From an uncultured Clostridia bacterium (GTDB lineage Bacteria; Bacillota; Clostridia; Oscillospirales; Ruminococcaceae), in contig CANRHA010000051.1 in NCBI GenBank assembly GCA_947630315.1, forward strand, positions 1 through 9,807: DNA of 9,807 nucleotides, read 5' to 3'. How positions within the stretch are numbered: position 1 is the first letter of the stretch; the number at the start of each line of letters is the position of its first letter. The notes below the pieces were generated by a model. That model had not been told where the DNA came from, searched no databases, and worked only from the letters and a program-made list of their open reading frames with translations. Below are positions 1 to 5,293 of this stretch, one piece after another. The position numbers and the translations under genes were made by a program.

Positions 1-16
1 TCAGAAGTCAGAATTT
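1..16 (+). repeat. CAGA heptad array, cut by window edge
   Basis: TCAGAAG TCAGAAT at the left edge: two visible units of the heptanucleotide repeat family, probably continuing to the left. Confidence 0.5.
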
Positions 17-22
17 CAAGGT

Positions 23-44
23 GTCGCCTATGGCGACGATTTTA
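23..44 (+). terminator. Hairpin with short T run, possible terminator
   Basis: Plus strand arms GTCGCC (23-28) and GGCGAC (32-37) with loop TAT, followed by GATTTT. It would fit a rightward transcript from outside the window, but the T run is short and no gene is visible for it. Confidence 0.3.
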
Positions 45-84
45 AAAATAAAAAATAATGCGGGCGATTTAGACACTTCCCAAT

Positions 85-119
85 TAGAAGACAGATGTCA
101 GAGATCAGAGGTCAGAGGT
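85..119 (+). repeat. Heptad array, five units
   Basis: Five 7-base units in exact register: TAGAAGA CAGATGT, then CAGAGAT CAGAGGT, then CAGAGGT. It faces the complementary array at 242-276 across the core, so the two could pair. Confidence 0.75.
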
Positions 120-241
120 GCTTTTACCGGGCTTGCGGGAAGATGAGGGCGAGCGGGTATGGTGGAACTTACTGCCACTGTTGCCGTAACCTTCTGCGCA
201 TAACGCAAGGATTCTGCTATCCGCTGCCCTTGCTCCAACTG

Positions 242-276
242 CCTCTGATTTCTGATATCTGACTTCTGACCTCTGG
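242..276 (-). repeat. Heptad array, five units (CTGA reading)
   Basis: Plus-strand units CCTCTGA TTTCTGA, then TATCTGA CTTCTGA, then CCTCTGG, each 7 bases; the minus strand reads TCAGANN. It abuts the cloverleaf at 281. Confidence 0.78.
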
Positions 277-280
277 GCAT

Positions 281-373
281 GGGCGAAGCCCTCGGCCGTT
301 TCTGCGAAACGGCCTACCCCGCGCGCTTGGCGCGCGGGGCGGCGACCCCGCAGGGGTCGCCGGGGCTTCGCCC
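281..373. repeat. Cloverleaf palindromic element, copy C
   Basis: An outer 10 bp stem, GGGCGAAGCC (281-290) with GGCTTCGCCC (364-373), encloses exactly three perfect hairpins: GGCCGTTT (294-301/307-314), CCCCGCGCGC (317-326/330-339, loop TTG) and GGCGACCCC (341-349/353-361, loop GCA). The whole can fold as a four-way junction in DNA or RNA. Confidence 0.85.
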
Positions 374-425
374 GGGGGTCTGCAGCAAGCAGCAAGGCAG
401 CGCAAAGCAGCCGCGGCAAGGTAAC

Positions 426-450
426 GGATAGCAGGCACTACCGGCTATCC
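426..450 (-). other. Hairpin downstream of anti-sigma 1
   Basis: Arms GGATAGC (426-432) and GCTATCC (444-450) lie 14 bases past the anti-sigma 1 stop. No T tract follows on either strand, so this is a 3' stem-loop rather than a classical intrinsic terminator. Confidence 0.4.
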
Positions 451-463
451 CGCGCAGCCGCGC

Positions 464-1486
464 TCAGAACCGGAACTCCGCCCCGCAGTAGGTGATTTTT
501 GCAACCTTGTCGGTTTCAAGCGGAACCGCAAAGGATATTCTTATCCCCTTTTCGCCCGCGTCAAGGTCGCGGTACGAATCGTATCCGTAGGCAAAGTCGT
601 AGTTTTGTTCAAATACCGTGCCGTCCTTCATTTCAATTTTAAGAAACGCGTTTTCCCTTGTCATCGAATATTTCAGCCAGCTTTCGCCGGTCGCTGCCTC
701 CCATTCGCTAACCTGCGCGGGGTCGTAAAGAAGTATCAGCCCGAGCGGCACGAGCTTTGCCCTGATGTCTATCATTCCGTCTATGCTCGCCGCCGATTCG
801 ACAGCCTTTGTAACGTTTAGCTTAGTTGTGTCGACGGTAACGCCCTTGCCGTTTCCGCTGAGGCCGACATACCAGCTCTCGTCGTCAACATATCCGTTTT
901 CGCCGAAGTGCAAGGTAAAGCTGTCGGGGATCCTTCCCTCCTCGGTTATGCTTATGATGTAGGTCAGTATATCGCCCTCGCGGGATTCAAAGGTCACCGT
1001 CGGGGTTCTGCCGAAGGTCTGGCCGGTGGTTACGCCCCAGTGCAGCGGGCTGTCCTCTTCAAGGTTTTCCGGAATGTCATACCCGGCCGCGTTAAATTCA
1101 ACGACGCCGAGGAAGGAATATTCATCGCACACCGAGCTTACAAGCCTGAAATCCCCGGGCGCAAAGTCATCGGTCACAGGCTCCGGCGCGTTTCCTATTT
1201 CTTCAACATTCGCTATGGGCAGATTGGCGGCGGTCGGGTTTTCGCTGACGTCGGGGGCAGATTTATCAAACAGCATTTTAAGCGGCCCGAAGCCGTTGGC
1301 CGCCGCAAATACGGACGTTGCCGCAGATATTGCAACGGCCGCGGCTATGGCGACAGCGGCGAGTTTTTTTCTGCTAACGGTTATTTTTCTTCTTTCCGAG
1401 TTTGCTTTATCGGTATATTCAAACACTTCCTGCAAAAACGCCCTGTCGACGTTTCCCAATTCCTCAAGCCTGCGATAGTCCTTCAT
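464..1486 (-). CDS. Single-pass membrane anti-sigma factor, cassette 1
   Basis: Predicted regulator that holds the ECF sigma factor encoded just upstream (1483-2037) at the membrane until a signal is sensed. Seen in the 340-residue product: a charged cytoplasmic head (1-41, MKDYRRLEELGNVDRAFLQE then basic residues), one Ala/Val-rich membrane segment (about 42-63) and a large extracytoplasmic domain (about 67-340). There is no HxxxCxxC zinc anti-sigma motif. The ATG start overlaps the sigma stop as ATGA and has GGAGGAAG just upstream, so the two genes are probably translationally coupled. The ectodomain matches that of cassette 2 at several points: F-x-PGD near 110, a PLGL stretch, EMKDGT, and a C-terminus ending near G-x-x-F-x-F. 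It resembles clostridial DUF4179-type proteins partnered with sigma-70 genes; that family name is from memory. The sigma-inhibiting role is inferred from gene pairing and topology. Confidence 0.75.
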   Translation of the reverse strand: MKDYRRLEELGNVDRAFLQEVFEYTDKANSERRKITVSRKKLAAVAIAAAVAISAATSVFAAANGFGPLKMLFDKSAPDVSENPTAANLPIANVEEIGNAPEPVTDDFAPGDFRLVSSVCDEYSFLGVVEFNAAGYDIPENLEEDSPLHWGVTTGQTFGRTPTVTFESREGDILTYIISITEEGRIPDSFTLHFGENGYVDDESWYVGLSGNGKGVTVDTTKLNVTKAVESAASIDGMIDIRAKLVPLGLILLYDPAQVSEWEAATGESWLKYSMTRENAFLKIEMKDGTVFEQNYDFAYGYDSYRDLDAGEKGIRISFAVPLETDKVAKITYCGAEFRF

Positions 1487-2037
1487 AGATCTTCCTCCAT
1501 AGAATGTAAGTATTTTCCGAACCTTATCCTTGCGCGGTGAAGCAGAGATTTTACCTTTGATTCCGATATCCCGAGATCGGCGGCTATCTGCGGCTCGGAA
1601 TCAAAAAAGAAATACCTCTTTAAAAATACGACTCTTGATTCCGGCCTCAGTTCCCGTAAAAATCTGTCGAGGATCATAGAAAACTCGCTTCGGTCAAATT
1701 CCCCGCCCGAGCTTATATCTGCAAGCGAGCCTTCGAGCTCATCAAGCGGCACCTCGACGTCGGGGAAACGCTTTTTTGCAAGCCTGCGCTTAAGCATGTC
1801 GAGCGAGGCGTTTCTGATTATCCGGCAGGCGTAAATTTTAAGGTCGTCGGGCCGCTCGGGAGGTATCTTCTGCCAAAGCCTTAAAAGCGTGTCGTTGAGG
1901 CATTCGGCGGCGTCCTCGGACGAGCCGAGAATATTCAGAGATATCTTTTTAAGAAGCCTGCCGTATTTTTCCTCGGTGGCTTCAACGGCCTTTTCATCGC
2001 GCGCAAAGTAAAGACCGATTATTCTTTCGTCCTCCAA
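1483..2037 (-). CDS. ECF-type RNA polymerase sigma factor, cassette 1
   Basis: Alternative sigma factor of the extracytoplasmic-function group, directing RNA polymerase to a small regulon. The 184 residues show region 2 at about 15-90 (AECLNDTLLRLWQKIPP, then YACRIIRNASLDMLKRR) and region 4 at about 126-177, with the block FLKRYFFFDSEPQIAADLG and helix-turn-helix SESKVKSLLHRAR. Sigma regions 1 and 3 are absent, as expected for the group. The start is TTG at 2037-2035, with AAAGGAGG six bases upstream; no ATG fits, and the other two sigma paralogues begin at the same alignment position. An ECF-like promoter lies at 2062-2098. The anti-sigma gene follows with an ATGA overlap. The target regulon cannot be read from this window apart from the likely self-control. 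Confidence 0.88.
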   Translation of the reverse strand: MEDERIIGLYFARDEKAVEATEEKYGRLLKKISLNILGSSEDAAECLNDTLLRLWQKIPPERPDDLKIYACRIIRNASLDMLKRRLAKKRFPDVEVPLDELEGSLADISSGGEFDRSEFSMILDRFLRELRPESRVVFLKRYFFFDSEPQIAADLGISESKVKSLLHRARIRFGKYLHSMEEDL

Positions 2038-2061
2038 ACTGATCCTCCTTTCCGGCGTCCT

Positions 2062-2098
2062 CTACTTAATATGTCGAAAATTCTGCGGAAAAAGTTGC
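2062..2098 (-). promoter_or_regulatory. Candidate ECF promoter P1
   Basis: On the minus strand GCAAC (2098-2094) is followed by 17 bases and CGACATATTAAG (from 2076). The same AAC-N17-(C/G)G layout lies upstream of all three sigma genes, and ECF sigmas commonly use an AAC-containing -35 and a CG-containing -10. The leader to the TTG would be about 30 bases. No TTGACA/TATAAT pair with normal spacing was found here. Autoregulation is inferred. Confidence 0.5.
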
Positions 2099-2100
2099 GG

Positions 2101-2132
2101 TCAAAATAAAAATCCGCCCCGAAAGAGCGGAT
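2101..2132 (-). terminator. Intrinsic terminator immediately upstream of P1
   Basis: Minus strand: ATCCGC and GCGGAT arms (2132-2127 and 2117-2112) followed at once by TTTTTATTTT. It ends only a few bases before the -35 of P1, so it closes the transcription unit arriving from the right. Confidence 0.72.
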
Positions 2133-2161
2133 CATATAATTATTTATTTACGGCTGCCGCG

Positions 2162-2251
2162 TTATTTTGCGTCTTCTGATATCGACAAAAACTCGTTTGC
2201 CGGAGCTTTCCCATAAATTTTGTACTGCCTCCCGTCGACCGAGATGAGGGT
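2162..2251 (-). pseudogene. Possible 3' remnant of an unknown gene
   Basis: On the minus strand a short open stretch reads TLISVDGRQYKIYG, then KAPANEFLSISEDAK and TAA (2164-2162), just before the terminator at 2132. It looks like the tail of a real protein cut off by the TAGA heptad array starting at 2251: upstream the frame enters the repeat and meets a stop at 2266-2264. I do not recognise the family. Being beside a terminator and beside a repeat boundary supports a gene end truncated by repeat insertion, but at under 30 residues a chance reading cannot be excluded. Confidence 0.35.
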
Positions 2252-2278
2252 AGATGTTAGATATTAGGTGTTAGAATT
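2251..2278 (+). repeat. Heptad array, TAGA flavour
   Basis: Units TAGATGT TAGATAT, then TAGGTGT TAGAATT in 7-base register. It forms the left border of the long repeat region and abuts the gene remnant at 2162-2251. Confidence 0.7.
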
Positions 2279-2356
2279 TTGAAAACGGCCTTGAGGAGGG
2301 GGAAATGTTGTGGAAGGAGGCCACGCTCTCTGTCACTCCCACCCCGGGCGGAGCGC

Positions 2357-2391
2357 TTCTGAGTTCTGACATCTGTCCTCTGTTTTCTACT
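2357..2391 (-). repeat. Heptad array, five units
   Basis: Plus-strand units TTCTGAG TTCTGAC, then ATCTGTC CTCTGTT, then TTCTACT. It begins the first copy of the direct repeat. Confidence 0.75.
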
Positions 2392-2475
2392 TGCGCCCCT
2401 CCCCCCCGCCCGGCTTGTTGCAGAAAGCCCGGGTATAGCAGCGCCCCCTCCCCTCGAGGGGAGGGGTTGGGGTGA
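2357..2475 (+). repeat. Direct repeat, copy 1, with 22 bp palindrome
   Basis: Heptad array, then GCGCCCCTCCC and GCCCGGC, a hairpin around TTGCAGAAAGCCCGGG, and a perfect 22 bp palindrome centred on CTCGAG (2445-2466). It matches 2619-2744 nearly base for base, in the same orientation. Confidence 0.8.
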
Positions 2476-2480
2476 GCGGA

Positions 2481-2515
2481 TAGTAGTTAGAGATTAGTTG
2501 TTAGTAGTTAGTTAA
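2481..2515 (+). repeat. Heptad array, TAGTNNT flavour
   Basis: Units TAGTAGT TAGAGAT, then TAGTTGT TAGTAGT, then TAGTTAA, five in 7-base register, directly after direct repeat copy 1. Confidence 0.72.
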
Positions 2516-2535
2516 TATGGGTGCTGAGAGCAATT

Positions 2536-2566
2536 GATAGTTTGAGGGTAAGCGAATACCTTTTTA
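2536..2566 (+). repeat. GCGAATACC motif, copy 1
   Basis: GATAGTTTGAG followed by a short spacer and GCGAATACCTTTTTA. First of four related short motifs in 2536-3024. Confidence 0.5.
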
Positions 2567-2618
2567 CAAGGAAGGCGCGGGCGGTCGCAGTCTGCACCGC
2601 AAGCCTCCAAAAGAGCGT

Positions 2619-2653
2619 TTCTGATTTCTGTCATCTGACCTCTGTTTTCTACT
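2619..2653 (-). repeat. Heptad array, five units
   Basis: Plus-strand units TTCTGAT TTCTGTC, then ATCTGAC CTCTGTT, then TTCTACT. Nearly identical to the array at 2357-2391. Confidence 0.75.
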
Positions 2654-2744
2654 CGCGCCCCTCCTCCCCGCCCGGCTTTTTGCAGAAAGCCCGGGCATAG
2701 CAACGCCCCCTCCCCTCGAGGGGAGGGGGTCAGGGGGTGGGGTG
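2619..2744 (+). repeat. Direct repeat, copy 2, with 24 bp palindrome
   Basis: Second copy of the unit at 2357-2475, starting 262 bases later. Its CTCGAG-centred palindrome extends to 24 bp (2706-2729). Translated on the minus strand it gives HPLTPSPRGEG, typical of a spurious reading of a genomic repeat. Confidence 0.8.
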
Positions 2745-2750
2745 ATTCAA

Positions 2751-2795
2751 ATAGCATGAGAAATTTCCGCGAGGAAATTTGCGAATACCTTTTTA
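2751..2795 (+). repeat. GCGAATACC motif, copy 2, with hairpin
   Basis: ATAGCATGAG, then a perfect 8 bp hairpin AAATTTCC-GCGA-GGAAATTT (2761-2780), then GCGAATACCTTTTTA. On the plus strand the loop GCGA is a GNRA tetraloop. Confidence 0.6.
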
Positions 2796-2860
2796 TAGTG
2801 AGTCAGCGGCAGGCTGTCCTACTTTTCTGTGAATGAGGCACAATGAACTGGATCATTTAA

Positions 2861-2890
2861 GATAGTATGAGCGAAGCGAATACCTTTTCA
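2861..2890 (+). repeat. GCGAATACC motif, copy 3
   Basis: GATAGTATGAGCGAAGCGAA followed by TACCTTTTCA: the same flanks as copies 1 and 2 with only a minimal middle part. Confidence 0.55.
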
Positions 2891-2937
2891 TCAATGTGGC
2901 GTTGTCGCACTTTGTCACTATTACTCACAGTAAGGCG

Positions 2938-2972
2938 TTCTATCTTCTAATCATCTATCCTCTATCATCTAA
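2938..2972 (-). repeat. Heptad array, TAGA flavour, reverse
   Basis: Plus-strand units TTCTATC TTCTAAT, then CATCTAT CCTCTAT, then CATCTAA; the minus strand reads TAGANNN five times. Confidence 0.72.
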
Positions 2973-3000
2973 AAGCGGAGGGGTGAGCGGGGCGATTTAA

Positions 3001-3024
3001 ATAGTATAATCGCAGCGAACACAT
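3001..3024 (+). repeat. GCGAATACC motif, copy 4, diverged
   Basis: ATAGTATAATCGCAGCGAAC then ACAT: matches the other copies at ATAGTAT and GCGAAYAC but lacks the T run. It abuts the cloverleaf at 3034. Confidence 0.4.
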
Positions 3025-3033
3025 CTGCCCTCC

Positions 3034-3127
3034 GGCAGGGCGAAGCCCGCCCCGCGCTTAAGCGCGGGGCCAGCGGCAGCGCAGCTGCCGCTGCGGCGGC
3101 CTGCGGCCGCCGGGGCTTCGCCCTGCC
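3034..3127. repeat. Cloverleaf palindromic element, copy A
   Basis: A perfect 15 bp outer stem, GGCAGGGCGAAGCCC (3034-3048) with its complement (3113-3127), encloses three hairpins: a 22 bp perfect palindrome at 3049-3070, CAGCGGCAGC (3071-3080/3084-3093, loop GCA) and CGGCGGCC (3094-3101/3105-3112, loop TGC). Almost every base is paired. Confidence 0.88.
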
Positions 3128-3160
3128 AGAGGTCAGAAGTCAGAAAACAGAAATCAGATG
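3126..3160 (+). repeat. Heptad array, five CAGA units
   Basis: Units CCAGAGG TCAGAAG, then TCAGAAA ACAGAAA, then TCAGATG in exact 7-base register, beginning at the cloverleaf outer arm. Confidence 0.78.
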
Positions 3161-3283
3161 CAGGTGAGGTAAGCGTGGCGGATGGCAGAGGCTTGCGGCA
3201 GGGGCAGAGGGTGACGGCAACGGTGGCAGAGAGTTTCGGCCTATCCGCACGCCCTTTTGTTTTCCGCATACTTTGACAGAGCG

Positions 3284-3318
3284 CTCTATTATCTATTCAT
3301 CTAATATCTAATACCTAA
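3284..3318 (-). repeat. Heptad array, TAGA flavour, reverse
   Basis: The minus strand reads TAGGTAT TAGATAT, then TAGATGAA (8 bases), then TAGATAA and TAGAG. The 8-base third unit also occurs in the partner array at 5098-5133, supporting common descent. Confidence 0.72.
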
Positions 3319-3350
3319 AATCGCGCCCCGCATCTCTGCAGGGCGCCGAT
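3316..3350 (-). terminator. Possible terminator after anti-sigma 2
   Basis: Minus strand: ATC plus GCGCCC arms (3350-3341 pairing with 3328-3320, one bulged base) followed by TTTTAGG. It lies about 35 bases past the anti-sigma 2 stop. The T run is only four bases and overlaps the heptad array, so efficiency is doubtful. Confidence 0.45.
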
Positions 3351-3384
3351 CTTATGAGCTTTCTATATATCAATCAAACCAATA

Positions 3385-4428
3385 TCACTCAAACTTGAAC
3401 ACCGCGTCTCCCAGCGAAATGCTCTCGATCTCCTCAACGTCGACGAGCGTTTCAAAGCTGAAGTACGTCTCCCCGGCGCCCATAAATCCGCCGGCTAAGA
3501 CATGCGGAACGGAGGTGTCGTAGAACAGGCCCTTCATCTCGGTGCCGTCCTTCATTTTTATTCCTATTTTGTTTGTGTCGAAAATCTCGCGGACGGTCTC
3601 GTTGTTCTCCTCGCTGATTTCAAGCTGAGGATAGAAGTGCAGACCGAGGCTGTCTACTGCCGCGGTAAACTTTACGCCGTCGCATTCCGCCTCGTTTACC
3701 GAGTTTACAGGTACTACCATGTCTGATTCGTCGACGGGTATGCTGAAGCTGTAAACCTTGTCGCTTACCGCTACATGTTCCTTGTCGGGAGGATTGTCGT
3801 AGCTTGTATAGCCGAACTCGCCTATTTCAACGTTTATCGCGTCTACGCCCTCGGGCAGATACGCCGAGAAGTGCATCACAAGGGTCATTATTCCGTCCTC
3901 GCAGGAAACCATCGGGGTGTTGCCGGTATAGCCGAATAGCACTTCCTCGCCGTCGACGTCTGCGGTCATTCCGAATTTTCCCGATTGGAATTTGCCGTCG
4001 AAGTAATCGGGGTAGTCGTAATCGTCAAGCCCTGCGTCCGAGGCGTTTATCTCCACCGTTGCGTAAAAGCTGTCGCGGCTCACGATAACGCCGGTGGCTC
4101 TTGCGTCGCCGGGGTTGAACGCTTCATCATCTTCCGGCTCTATTTCGGTGCCGATGTCCTGCGCGGCAACGGTTGCAAAGCTCTCGGGCAGCCTGATGCT
4201 CTCCTCGCGGTCGCTTATGTATTTTTCCACAGTGTTGAGGCCTCTGAGGTATGCGGCGACTGCCGAAACGCCCAGCGCCAAAACCAACGCCGCCGCTACT
4301 GCAACGGCAACAATTCTTTTTTTGGACATAGTTATACTTCTCCTTTCAGAATCATGTATATCCAACACTTCTTTGATAAACCTTTCATCCGTTTTTCCTA
4401 TAAGATCAAGGTAACGGTACTGCTTCAT
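3385..4428 (-). CDS. Single-pass membrane anti-sigma factor, cassette 2
   Basis: Predicted membrane inhibitor of the sigma factor encoded at 4425-4982. The 347 residues comprise a cytoplasmic head (1-37, MKQYRYLDLIGKTDERFIKE then SKKR), a Val/Ala-rich membrane segment (about 38-60) and an acidic extracytoplasmic domain. The head matches those of cassettes 1 and 3. The ectodomain is related to cassette 1: FNPGDARATGVIVSRDSFYA, an LGLHFYPQLEI stretch, IKMKDGTEM, and a C-terminus ending FKFE. The start is ATG, overlapping the sigma stop as ATGA, with GGGAGG upstream. It lacks the zinc-binding anti-sigma motif, so any sigma contact would be through the short helical head. The signal sensed is unknown. 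The gene lies inside a pair of inverted composite repeats (3034-3318 and 5098-5390). Confidence 0.75.
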   Translation of the reverse strand: MKQYRYLDLIGKTDERFIKEVLDIHDSERRSITMSKKRIVAVAVAAALVLALGVSAVAAYLRGLNTVEKYISDREESIRLPESFATVAAQDIGTEIEPEDDEAFNPGDARATGVIVSRDSFYATVEINASDAGLDDYDYPDYFDGKFQSGKFGMTADVDGEEVLFGYTGNTPMVSCEDGIMTLVMHFSAYLPEGVDAINVEIGEFGYTSYDNPPDKEHVAVSDKVYSFSIPVDESDMVVPVNSVNEAECDGVKFTAAVDSLGLHFYPQLEISEENNETVREIFDTNKIGIKMKDGTEMKGLFYDTSVPHVLAGGFMGAGETYFSFETLVDVEEIESISLGDAVFKFE

Positions 4429-4982
4429 TGTTTATCCTCCCCTTTTTCGGAAATAAAACCGATGAATTTTTTCTTGGTTCTGAATAACAGGGATTTTACC
4501 CTTTCGTCCTTCATGCAGAGGTCGCGTGCAATTTCCGGAACGGTGTCAAAAAAGAAATATCTCTTTAAGAAAACCGCCCTTGCCGTCGGCCTCAGCTTTC
4601 CAAGAAAGCTGTTGAGAACTATCCCAAATTCCGCGTCTGAGAACCGCGCCTGCGAAAGCCCGTCCGAGAGCGAAGCTTCAAGCTCATCGAGCGGCACGCC
4701 CGAGTTTGCGGCCCTCTTTTTTGCAAGGTTACGGCTTAGGCGGCCGAACGACAGGTTTCTCACGGTCTTGCAGGAATACGCTTTAAGGCTCTCGGGCTTT
4801 TCGGGCGGTATCGCGTTCCATAGGGCTAAAAGCGTATCGTCAAGGCATTCCTCTGCGTCCTGCTTTTCGCCCAATATCCTCTCCGCCAGACTGTATAAAA
4901 GCCTGCCGTATTTTTCCCGCGTGGCCGAAACGGCGAGCTCATCGCGCGCGAAATAAAGCTCGACTATTTTTGCGTCCTCCAA
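4425..4982 (-). CDS. ECF-type RNA polymerase sigma factor, cassette 2
   Basis: Alternative sigma factor of 185 residues, collinear with the cassette 1 and 3 paralogues. Region 2 covers about 15-90 (AEECLDDTLLALWNAIPP, YSCKTVRNLSFGRLSRN) and region 4 about 126-178 (FLKRYFFFDTVPEIARDL, then KDERVKSLLFRTKKKF). In the helix-turn-helix the turn glycine of the DLG motif, present in both paralogues, is cysteine here (DLCMKD, Cys156), and the recognition helix has its own residues. The start is TTG at 4982-4980, preceded by AAAGGAGG with 8 bases spacing. The promoter candidate is at 5011-5044 and a terminator lies just upstream of it. The gene is cotranscribed with its overlapping anti-sigma gene. 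Promoter targets other than its own are unknown. Confidence 0.88.
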   Translation of the reverse strand: MEDAKIVELYFARDELAVSATREKYGRLLYSLAERILGEKQDAEECLDDTLLALWNAIPPEKPESLKAYSCKTVRNLSFGRLSRNLAKKRAANSGVPLDELEASLSDGLSQARFSDAEFGIVLNSFLGKLRPTARAVFLKRYFFFDTVPEIARDLCMKDERVKSLLFRTKKKFIGFISEKGEDKQ

Positions 4983-5010
4983 AGCCGTCGCCTCCTTTCG
5001 GGTGTCTCAA

Positions 5011-5044
5011 TAATTAAGTACGGTTTTAGAGCTAAAACGGTTCG
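5011..5044 (-). promoter_or_regulatory. Candidate ECF promoter P2
   Basis: Minus strand CGAAC (5044-5040), 17 bases, then CGTACTTAATTA (from 5022). The same layout occurs upstream of the other two sigma genes. The spacer is filled by a near-perfect palindrome (5023-5038). Confidence 0.5.
5023..5038. promoter_or_regulatory. Palindrome filling the P2 spacer, candidate operator
   Basis: GTTTTAG-AG-CTAAAAC: two 7 bp inverted arms with a 2-base centre, lying between the putative -35 and -10. P1 and P3 have no such palindrome, so if it is an operator it is specific to cassette 2. Confidence 0.35.
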
Positions 5045-5063
5045 TTTTATTTTATCATAATAT

Positions 5064-5089
5064 AATAAAAAAATCAGCCCTTTAGGGCT
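5064..5089 (-). terminator. Intrinsic terminator upstream of P2
   Basis: Minus strand AGCCCT-AA-AGGGCT (5089-5076) followed by GATTTTTTTATT. It closes the cassette 3 transcript after an unusually long 3' region of about 330 bases containing composite copy B. Confidence 0.75.
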
Positions 5090-5097
5090 TTCATCTT

Positions 5098-5133
5098 TAG
5101 ATGATAGATGTTAGATGAATAGAAGATAGAACG
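5098..5133 (+). repeat. Heptad array, TAGA flavour
   Basis: TAGATGA TAGATGT, then TAGATGAA (8 bases), then TAGAAGA TAGAACG. It abuts the terminator hairpin at 5076-5089. Confidence 0.72.
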
Positions 5134-5253
5134 CTCTATCAAAGCTTGCGGAAAGCAAAAGGGCGTGCGGGCAGGCCGAAACTCTCTACACCTATGCCGC
5201 CACCCTCTGCCCCTGCCGCAAGCCCCTGCTATCCGCCACGCTTACCTCACCTA

Positions 5254-5288
5254 CATCTGATTTCTGTTTTCTGATATCTGATCTCTGG
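5254..5288 (-). repeat. Heptad array, five units (CTGA reading)
   Basis: Plus-strand units CATCTGA TTTCTGT, then TTTCTGA TATCTGA, then TCTCTGG. Counterpart of 3126-3160 in inverse orientation. Confidence 0.78.
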
Positions 5289-5293
5289 CAGGG

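Larger units (their letters stand above)
85..373 (+). repeat. Composite repeat element, diverged copy C
   Basis: Module order on the plus strand: heptad array (85-119), core (120-241) containing GGGCTTGCGGGAAG and CTGCTATCCGCTGCCCTTGC, inverse-facing heptad array (242-276), and cloverleaf (281-373). The core aligns loosely with the cores of the copies at 3034-3318 and 5098-5390 (shared GCTTGCGG, CTGCTATCCGC, then the CTGA heptads). It lies 3' of the cassette 1 anti-sigma gene. No credible gene lies in 1-463. Confidence 0.65.
3034..3318 (-). repeat. Composite repeat element, copy A
   Basis: Read on the minus strand: TAGA heptads (3318-3284), core with TGCGGAAAACAAAAGGGCGT, CAGA heptads in CTGA reading (3160-3126), then a cloverleaf (3127-3034). 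By eye it is close to identical with 5098-5390 read on the plus strand, so the two copies are inverted repeats on either side of sigma cassette 2. The whole 2252-3384 interval holds repeats and I see no intact gene there. Confidence 0.82.

Noticed and set aside
98..438. Several overlapping minus-strand frames rich in Arg, Ala and Pro
   Set aside because: They are readings of the cloverleaf and heptad repeats in different frames, with no common coding signal.
908..1540. 210-residue plus-strand reading frame
   Set aside because: Antisense to the cassette 1 genes, with no recognisable domain and Arg/Gly-rich shadow composition.
2512..2757. 81-residue minus-strand reading frame with HPLTPSPRGEG
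   Set aside because: It lies wholly in the direct repeat, heptads and palindrome. Its sequence is a translation of repeat DNA, with no ribosome site or domain.
2997..3269. 90-residue minus-strand reading frame
   Set aside because: It spans composite element copy A. The near-identical copy B shows differences consistent with structure rather than a conserved protein.
3985..4956. 323-residue plus-strand reading frame
   Set aside because: It is antisense across the anti-sigma 2 and sigma 2 genes, both of which have clear domains and ribosome sites. G/C-rich third positions leave antisense frames open.
5023..5036. GTTTTAGAGCTA resembles the start of a type II-A CRISPR repeat
   Set aside because: Single occurrence, no spacers, no cas genes and no anti-repeat RNA context. 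It is better explained as a short palindrome in promoter P2.
85..5288. Heptad arrays as a CRISPR array
   Set aside because: Units are contiguous 7-mers without spacers, and copies are scattered in both orientations.
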